From Acetobacteraceae bacterium (GTDB taxonomy: Bacteria > Pseudomonadota > Alphaproteobacteria > Acetobacterales > Acetobacteraceae), in the NCBI GenBank assembly GCA_027489135.1, contig JAIYAI010000348.1, positions 1-9,658 on the forward strand: a DNA stretch of 9,658 bases, in the 5' to 3' direction. A program made the translations under genes and the position numbers. The notes under the pieces are model-generated. The model searched no databases. It was not told the DNA's origin and saw nothing but the letters and a program-made list of their open reading frames with translations. Positions 6,884 through 9,658 of the stretch are shown piece by piece (position 1 is the stretch's first letter; each line of letters opens with the position of its first letter).

Positions 6884-7106
6884 TCCTCCGAAGCCGCTTT
6901 CTGTGCCCATGCGGCATCTGCCAAAATCCGTTTCACAGGTCGGAGTAATGTAATTACGAAATGGGGAGAAACGGGGGGAGGAAACCGATCCGAGAATTTG
7001 TTGACGTGCATGGACCGGGTTTATGCGGGCTCCTGGCGAGCCGGAAATTCCTGGACACCGCGTGAAGAATTTTGGGCGCACCGATCGGGCAGTGGGTATC
7101 CATGCG

Positions 7107-7115
7107 GTGAGCACC
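7107..7115. repeat. Candidate IS66 terminal inverted repeat
   Basis: GTGAGCACC resembles the GTAAGCG-type tips of IS66-family elements. It lies about ten bases beyond the stop of the IS66-linked small ORF, where an element end would be expected. The other end of the element is lost, so the match cannot be confirmed within this window. Confidence 0.35.
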
Positions 7116-7125
7116 GCGGGGTCGC

Positions 7126-7368
7126 CTACTTGATGGCGCCTGGCTTGGGCGGTGCGTTTCCTGCCTTCCGCTCGTCCTCGATGATCTGCTTCAGGTTATC
7201 GATGCCGTCCTGGGTGAAAGCGACGACGCCGTCTTCGCCGACGCCGTAGACGTGCAGGCAGCCGTCTTCGGGGAACATGTCGATCGAGAGGTCGAACAGC
7301 CATTCCTCGTCTTCGCCGAGCAGGGCCGCGACGTGGCTGATGGTAAACACGTGCGAGATCGCGGCCAT
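7126..7368 (-). CDS. IS66-linked small acidic accessory protein (80 aa)
   Basis: Starts at ATG 7368 with MAAISHVFTISHVAALLGED and continues through LFDLSIDMFPEDGCLHVYGV and VVAFTQDGIDNLKQIIEDER. The start lies one base after the TGA of the IS66 transposase (TGA-G-ATG), which indicates translational coupling. A longer frame to 7470 exists but runs inside the transposase gene and has no better start. The protein is acidic, with no signal peptide or membrane segment. Its position inside the presumed IS66 boundary (tip at 7107) marks it as element cargo or an accessory factor. I recall similar small ORFs behind IS66 transposases in related bacteria, but know no assigned function. It looks intact although its transposase is broken. 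Confidence 0.68.
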   Translation of the reverse strand: MAAISHVFTISHVAALLGEDEEWLFDLSIDMFPEDGCLHVYGVGEDGVVAFTQDGIDNLKQIIEDERKAGNAPPKPGAIK

Positions 7369-7369
7369 C

Positions 7370-8443
7370 TCAGGCAGCCTCGTTCTGCAGCACCCGGCAG
7401 GCCTGCCAGTTCCAGGGTAGCAGATCATCGATCCGGCTGGCCGGATGCGTGGCGATGCGGCCGAGCACATCGGCCAGCCAGGCCTGCGGATCGACGTCGT
7501 TCAGCTTGGCGGTGACGATCAGCGAGTACATCGCCGCAGCACGCTGGCCGCCGCGGTCCGAGCCCGCGAACAGCCATGACTTCCGACCGAGGGCAATGCC
7601 ACGCAGGGCGCGCTCGGCCGCGTTGTTCGAGAGGCAAATTCGACCGTCGTCGATAAACCGCGTGAAGGCCGCCCAGCGCTTAAGCATGTAGTCCATGGCG
7701 CGGGCGAGATCGTTCGCCCGCGACAGCGTGGCCCGCTGCTCGCGCATCCAGGCCTCGAGTTCCGCCACCAAGGGCGCGCTCAGCGCCTGCCGCACGGCGC
7801 GGCGCTGTTCGGCACTGTGGCCGTTGATGTCGCGCTCGATGGCGAACAGGGCGTCGATCCGCCGCACGCCCTCCAGTGCGATCGGCGAGATCACCCCGGG
7901 CGGCTTGCCCTGGGCCACGCGCCGGGCGTTCTGCGCCAGGTCGGCCAGTGCAAAGAACGGCCGCCGCGCATGCACCCAGCACGCCGCCTCCAGGATCGGC
8001 CCCGGCTTGCGGTCGGCCTCGTAGAGCTTGCCGTAGCCGCCATAGGCGTCCGCCTGGAGCAGCCCGGCGTAGCTTGCCAGGTGCGCCTGCGGATGCGTGC
8101 CGCCGCGGTCGCGCGAGTAGTAGAACATCGCTGCAGGCGCCGCCTTGCCGCCGAAAGGCCGGTCGTCGCGGACATAGACCCAACACCGCCCGGTGTCGGT
8201 CTTGCCGCGGGCCAGCACGGGCACCGTGGTATCGTCGCCATGCAGGCGTTCGGCCGCCAGGACGTGCGCTTCGAGGCGTTGCGACAGGGGCGCCAGCACC
8301 GCGCAGCAGGCGCCGACCTGGTCGGCCAGGGTCGAGAGGCTAAGCGGCACGCCCTCCCTGGCATAGCGCTCGGCCTGGCGGTTCAGCGGCTGATGCTGGC
8401 CGAACTTCTCGAACATGATCATCGCGAGTAGGTTGGGGCCCGC
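7370..8443 (-). pseudogene. tnpC: IS66-family transposase TnpC lacking its N-terminus
   Basis: From about codon AGPNLLAMIMFEKFGQHQPL to the TGA at 7370 this is the C-terminal catalytic part of IS66 TnpC: AERLHGDDTTVPVLARGKTD, LLQADAYGGYGKLYEADR and CLSNNAAERALRGIALGRKS. Numbering from the Met at 8422, the DDE candidates are Asp63/64, Asp125 and Glu270, and all are present. The C-terminus ends in the normal DDLLPWNWQ pattern. Family members are about 500 aa; the first 150 or so residues (leucine-zipper and zinc-finger region) are missing because the 5' end is joined to IS3 DNA near 8443-8449. The partner genes tnpA and tnpB are also absent. A 350-aa product from the internal ATG is possible but is not expected to transpose. 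Confidence 0.85.
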
Positions 8444-8618
8444 CCAGCGCCTGCTCCACCTTCAGGCCGCCATACTCAGCGCGCCAGCGGTAGAACGTCG
8501 CCTCCGACACCTCGAGCCGCCGGCAGATCGCCCCCACCGTCCGGCCCTGCGCCAGCTCCACCTCGGCCTGCCGCAGCAGCCCGATGATCTGCTCGGCCGT
8601 GTGACGCTTCCTCGGCAT
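8444..8618 (-). pseudogene. IS3-family OrfA (transposase helix-turn-helix), truncated
   Basis: MPRKRHTAEQIIGLLRQAEV, then ICRRLEVSEATFYRWRAEYG and GLKVEQA, is the N-terminal DNA-binding half of an IS3-family (IS407-like) OrfA. AAGGAGG lies five bases upstream of the ATG at 8618, so the original start is intact. After KVEQA the expected leucine-zipper segment is replaced by residues read out of frame from the IS66 transposase, because the element is joined to tnpC near 8443-8449. OrfB, with the DDE domain, is absent. The open frame continues to 8340 only by chance. Confidence 0.82.
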
Positions 8619-8649
8619 CCCTGCCTCCTTCCAAGGAGGCCAACTCTCT

Positions 8650-8684
8650 CACTTTGGGTGGATCCTAGGCAGGGGGGAAGGTCA
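8650..8684. repeat. Candidate IS3 terminal end
   Basis: On the minus strand the end reads TGACCTTCCCCCCTGCC and then continues toward the OrfA ribosome binding site. TGACC followed by a C-run is typical of terminal inverted repeats in the IS407 branch of IS3, and the distance to OrfA (about 65 bases) is usual. The matching right end is not in this remnant. Confidence 0.5.
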
Positions 8685-8725
8685 GCGTGACGGACCATTC
8701 GCGCTGTGCCGCGCCCCAGCCAAGC

Positions 8726-8754
8726 AGGACACAGCAATGCGGGATTGCTATGAT
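8726..8754 (+). promoter_or_regulatory. Candidate sigma70-type promoter upstream of the MarR gene
   Basis: AGGACA (8726-8731, four of six to TTGACA) is followed by a 17-base spacer and TATGAT (8749-8754, five of six to TATAAT). It points toward the MarR-type gene, with a predicted transcript start near 8761. The leader would be about 185 bases long, unusually long for a small regulator gene, which lowers confidence that this is its main promoter. Confidence 0.45.
8733..8749. promoter_or_regulatory. Inverted repeat inside the promoter spacer (possible MarR operator)
   Basis: AGCAAT-GCGGG-ATTGCT is a perfect 6+6 inverted repeat that fills the spacer between the proposed -35 and -10 boxes. MarR dimers usually bind imperfect 16-20-base palindromes overlapping their own promoters. 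Autorepression is therefore a reasonable inference, but no binding is shown. Confidence 0.42.
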
Positions 8755-8774
8755 TAGGCGATCTGGATCACATC

Positions 8775-8864
8775 ATGCCGGACGGCACAGAGGACCGCCT
8801 CCGCGAGGCGGAGGTGTCGTTCGTGGCCGAGCGGACGACGTTGGGGACGGGTTCGCCTGCGTAA
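8775..8864 (+). CDS. Possible 29-codon leader ORF
   Basis: ATG 8775 opens a short frame (MPDGTEDRLREAEVSFVAER, then TTLGTGSPA) that stops at TAA 8862-8864, between the promoter candidate and the MarR-type gene. Only a weak GGA precedes it. A hairpin lies inside it (8795-8814). It could be a leader peptide or chance. Confidence 0.2.
   Translation: MPDGTEDRLREAEVSFVAERTTLGTGSPA
8795..8814 (+). repeat. Hairpin with two alternative registers in the MarR leader
   Basis: CCGCCTC-CGC-GAGGCGG (8795-8811) forms a 7-base stem. The overlapping CCTCCGC-GAG-GCGGAGG (8798-8814) forms an equally good one. The two are mutually exclusive. There is no T-tract after either, so it is not a classical terminator. 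Confidence 0.4.
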
Positions 8865-8946
8865 CTCGGCAAAAATGCACAATGGAGCATCTGGCACTCC
8901 CGCGCCAACCGCGCATCATTTTCCGGTGTCCTATTGGAATGCTGCA

Positions 8947-9333
8947 ATGCCTCGCCGCTCATTGCTGCCGCGTGCAGATACAACCGACGACAACGCTGCC
9001 CCATCAACGGCGAATGTCGGGCTCGATCGCCTCCGCTCCGGGTTGCTGGCTCTTGTTCGAGACACGCGCCAGGCGGATCTCCGGCTGCGTCAGTTGGCAG
9101 TGCTATTGCTCCTGGTGTCGACACAAGGCCCACGCACAATCCGCGGGCTTGCCGCGATGCTGCGTGTCCCAAGAGCGTCAATTTCGCGAACTGTCGATCG
9201 TCTCGAGACGGAGGACCTCGCCGAACGTTTGCGTGACCCATCAGACCTGCGCAGTGTCCTGGTCGAAGCAACACCTCGCGGCAGGCGGCTTGCCGAGAGG
9301 CTCGGTGAAGCCTTCGCGTCGGAGACGCGCTGA
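8947..9333 (+). CDS. MarR-family winged-helix transcriptional regulator (128 aa)
   Basis: Cytosolic DNA-binding regulator, expected to act as a dimer that responds to small molecules or stress. Starting at ATG 8947 (MPRRSLLPRADTTDD), a helix (LRSGLLALVRDTRQADLRLR) leads into the winged-helix domain: LAVLLLLVSTQGPRTIRGLA, recognition helix around PRASISRTVDRLETEDLAER, and wing LRDPSDLRSVLVEATPRG. The order and the D-x-R wing pattern are typical of MarR. The C-terminal dimerisation helix is short, so the protein is at the small end for the family (usually 140-150 aa). An upstream in-frame ATG at 8875 would give 152 aa, but the extra residues show no MarR features; neither start has a clear ribosome binding site. 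Possible targets flanking it have been replaced by IS DNA, so its regulon cannot be inferred beyond likely self-control through the palindrome at 8733-8749. Confidence 0.8.
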   Translation: MPRRSLLPRADTTDDNAAPSTANVGLDRLRSGLLALVRDTRQADLRLRQLAVLLLLVSTQGPRTIRGLAAMLRVPRASISRTVDRLETEDLAERLRDPSDLRSVLVEATPRGRRLAERLGEAFASETR

Positions 9334-9338
9334 TAACC

Positions 9339-9357
9339 GACGACAGCGCTGTTCGTC
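9339..9357 (+). terminator. Hairpin after the MarR stop codon
   Basis: GACG at 9339-9342 pairs with CGTC at 9354-9357, enclosing ACAGCGCTGT (a perfect 10-base palindrome, 9343-9352) with one bulged T. It begins six bases after the TGA at 9331-9333. The position suits a terminator, but the following bases are not a T-run. Confidence 0.35.
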
Positions 9358-9360
9358 AGT

Positions 9361-9436
9361 TCATTCCGCTTGTCGCTTGAAGTGCTGGTCCGCGATCTCA
9401 TTCAGCTTCGCGGTGGCGTCGTGCACCGTCCCGTTC
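9361..9436 (-). pseudogene. 3' end of an unrecognised minus-strand gene
   Basis: Codons reading NGTVHDATAKLNEIADQHFK then RQAE and TGA (9363-9361) have the GC-rich third positions of real coding DNA in this genome and look like a helical C-terminus. Upstream of about 9437 the same frame becomes poor in character, while the plus strand becomes strongly coding. I therefore read this as a gene tail cut off at the junction. The family is not recognisable from 24 residues. Confidence 0.3.
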
Positions 9437-9442
9437 CGGGCC

Positions 9443-9658
9443 ATGGTCGGGCTGAACCTCAGCCAGCGCATCGCCGGCCAGACCGTGCAGGTCGAGATGG
9501 TCTCCATCGACCGCGACACCGGCCAGCCCGATGAGCAACACATCGCCTGCTGGCGCATCGATGGCGCCTCGGCCACCCAGGCGATCTTCGAGGTCGCCAC
9601 CAACGGTTCGCCCCGCCTGATGCCGGCGGCCAGCACCATCACCTCCACCGCCAAGGGC
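9443..9658 (+). CDS. Unidentified protein, N-terminal part (runs off window)
   Basis: From ATG 9443 the plus strand encodes MVGLNLSQRIAGQTVQVEMV, SIDRDTGQPDEQHIACWRID, GASATQAIFEVATNGSPRLM and PAASTITSTAKG, open to the window edge (72 codons). Almost every codon ends in G or C, which marks this strand rather than the overlapping minus frame as coding. There is no ribosome binding site before the ATG, and the frame stays open upstream into the minus-strand gene tail, so the true start may be lost. The alternating beta-strand pattern is loosely like a virion or tail protein, but I do not recognise the family and assign no function. Confidence 0.45.
   Translation, partial: MVGLNLSQRIAGQTVQVEMVSIDRDTGQPDEQHIACWRIDGASATQAIFEVATNGSPRLMPAASTITSTAKG

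Larger units (their letters stand above)
6503..7106. other. About 600 bases without a convincing gene; repeat-bearing
   Basis: Open frames cross this stretch on both strands (for example a 180-aa frame on the minus strand ending at 6572), but none has a ribosome binding site or a recognisable motif, and their composition is that of chance frames in GC-rich DNA. The stretch holds four C-runs at an 11-base period (6848-6883), three copies of GTTTCAC (6702, 6820 and 6930), several TTTCCG motifs around 6660-6705, a hairpin CCGGC-acttc-GCCGG near 6826-6840, and an AT-richer section around 6920-7000 with GTAATTAC. It is bounded on the left by the small gene's start and on the right by the presumed IS66 end. 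It may be the control or end region of a lost mobile element. Confidence 0.45.
7107..8684 (-). mobile_element. Chimeric IS66 / IS3 remnant
   Basis: The 5' end of an IS3 element (terminal repeat, OrfA start) is fused directly to the 3' two-thirds of an IS66 element (tnpC plus accessory ORF and presumed tip). Both parts are in the same orientation, and each has lost everything on the far side of the junction. This looks like a deletion that joined two neighbouring or nested elements rather than a simple insertion, which would have left an intact IS3 end at the join. Confidence 0.65.

Noticed and set aside
6700..6960. GTTTCAC copies considered as a CRISPR array
   Set aside because: Only seven bases are shared, the spacing is irregular (118 and 110 bases), and no cas gene is present.
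7001..7027. Possible promoter TTGACG - 15 bases - TATGCG
   Set aside because: The spacer is too short, the -10 match is poor and there is no gene just downstream on the plus strand.
6572..7114. 180-codon minus-strand frame across the unexplained gap
   Set aside because: Composition is irregular, it begins inside the presumed IS66 tip, and no ribosome binding site or domain is visible; long open frames arise readily at this GC content.
6779..7249. 156-codon plus-strand frame
   Set aside because: It runs antisense into the IS66-linked ORF and has no recognisable features.
7817..8431. 204-codon plus-strand frame
   Set aside because: It is entirely antisense to IS66 tnpC, whose DDE motifs are clear.
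8768..9274. 168-codon minus-strand frame opposite the MarR-type gene
   Set aside because: It has no motif or ribosome binding site and overlaps a clear winged-helix domain on the other strand.

Overview
The window reads as high-GC alphaproteobacterial accessory DNA. The transposase fragments and kinases resemble those of Acetobacteraceae (Roseomonas/Rhodopila-like); this taxon is inferred from protein style, not from a marker gene. No rRNA, tRNA, CRISPR array or complete transposon is visible. The window is a mosaic of broken insertion sequences (IS6, IS5, IS21, IS110, IS66, IS3) around a few intact genes.

Layout. 1-900: three nested IS remnants on the minus strand. An IS21 istA start is cut by an IS5 element, whose transposase is in turn cut by an IS6-family element running off the left edge. 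860-980: a short gap with three perfect palindromes. 980-5596: the core of the window, two sensor histidine kinases in tandem on the minus strand. The upstream one (842 aa) is membrane-bound, with a periplasmic sensing region and two PAS domains. The downstream one (667 aa) looks cytosolic, with three PAS domains, two of which are a recent 444-bp tandem duplication. No response regulator is present. 5600-6080: the 5' end of an IS110-type element, with a long inverted repeat before a truncated and catalytically altered recombinase. 6095-6502: a small unrecognised gene with a strong ribosome binding site. 6503-7106: about 600 bases without a convincing gene, holding four C-runs at an exact 11-base period (G-quadruplex motif on the minus strand). 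7107-8684: an IS66 transposase lacking its N-terminus, an 80-aa accessory ORF coupled to its stop, and the 5' end of an IS3 element fused to it. 8685-9357: a MarR-type regulator with a plausible promoter whose spacer is an inverted repeat. 9361-9658: a gene tail on the minus strand meeting the start of a plus-strand coding region that leaves the window.

How the genes work together. The two kinases share orientation, are 84 bases apart and have similar catalytic cores. They are probably co-transcribed and may feed one shared response regulator that lies elsewhere or was lost to IS activity. The MarR gene looks like a separate, possibly self-regulated unit. Nothing here is a clearly new system. 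The strongest leads are the duplicated-PAS kinase pair, the possible orphan IS110 guide-RNA region, the IS66-linked small ORF, and the repeat-bearing gap at 6503-7106.
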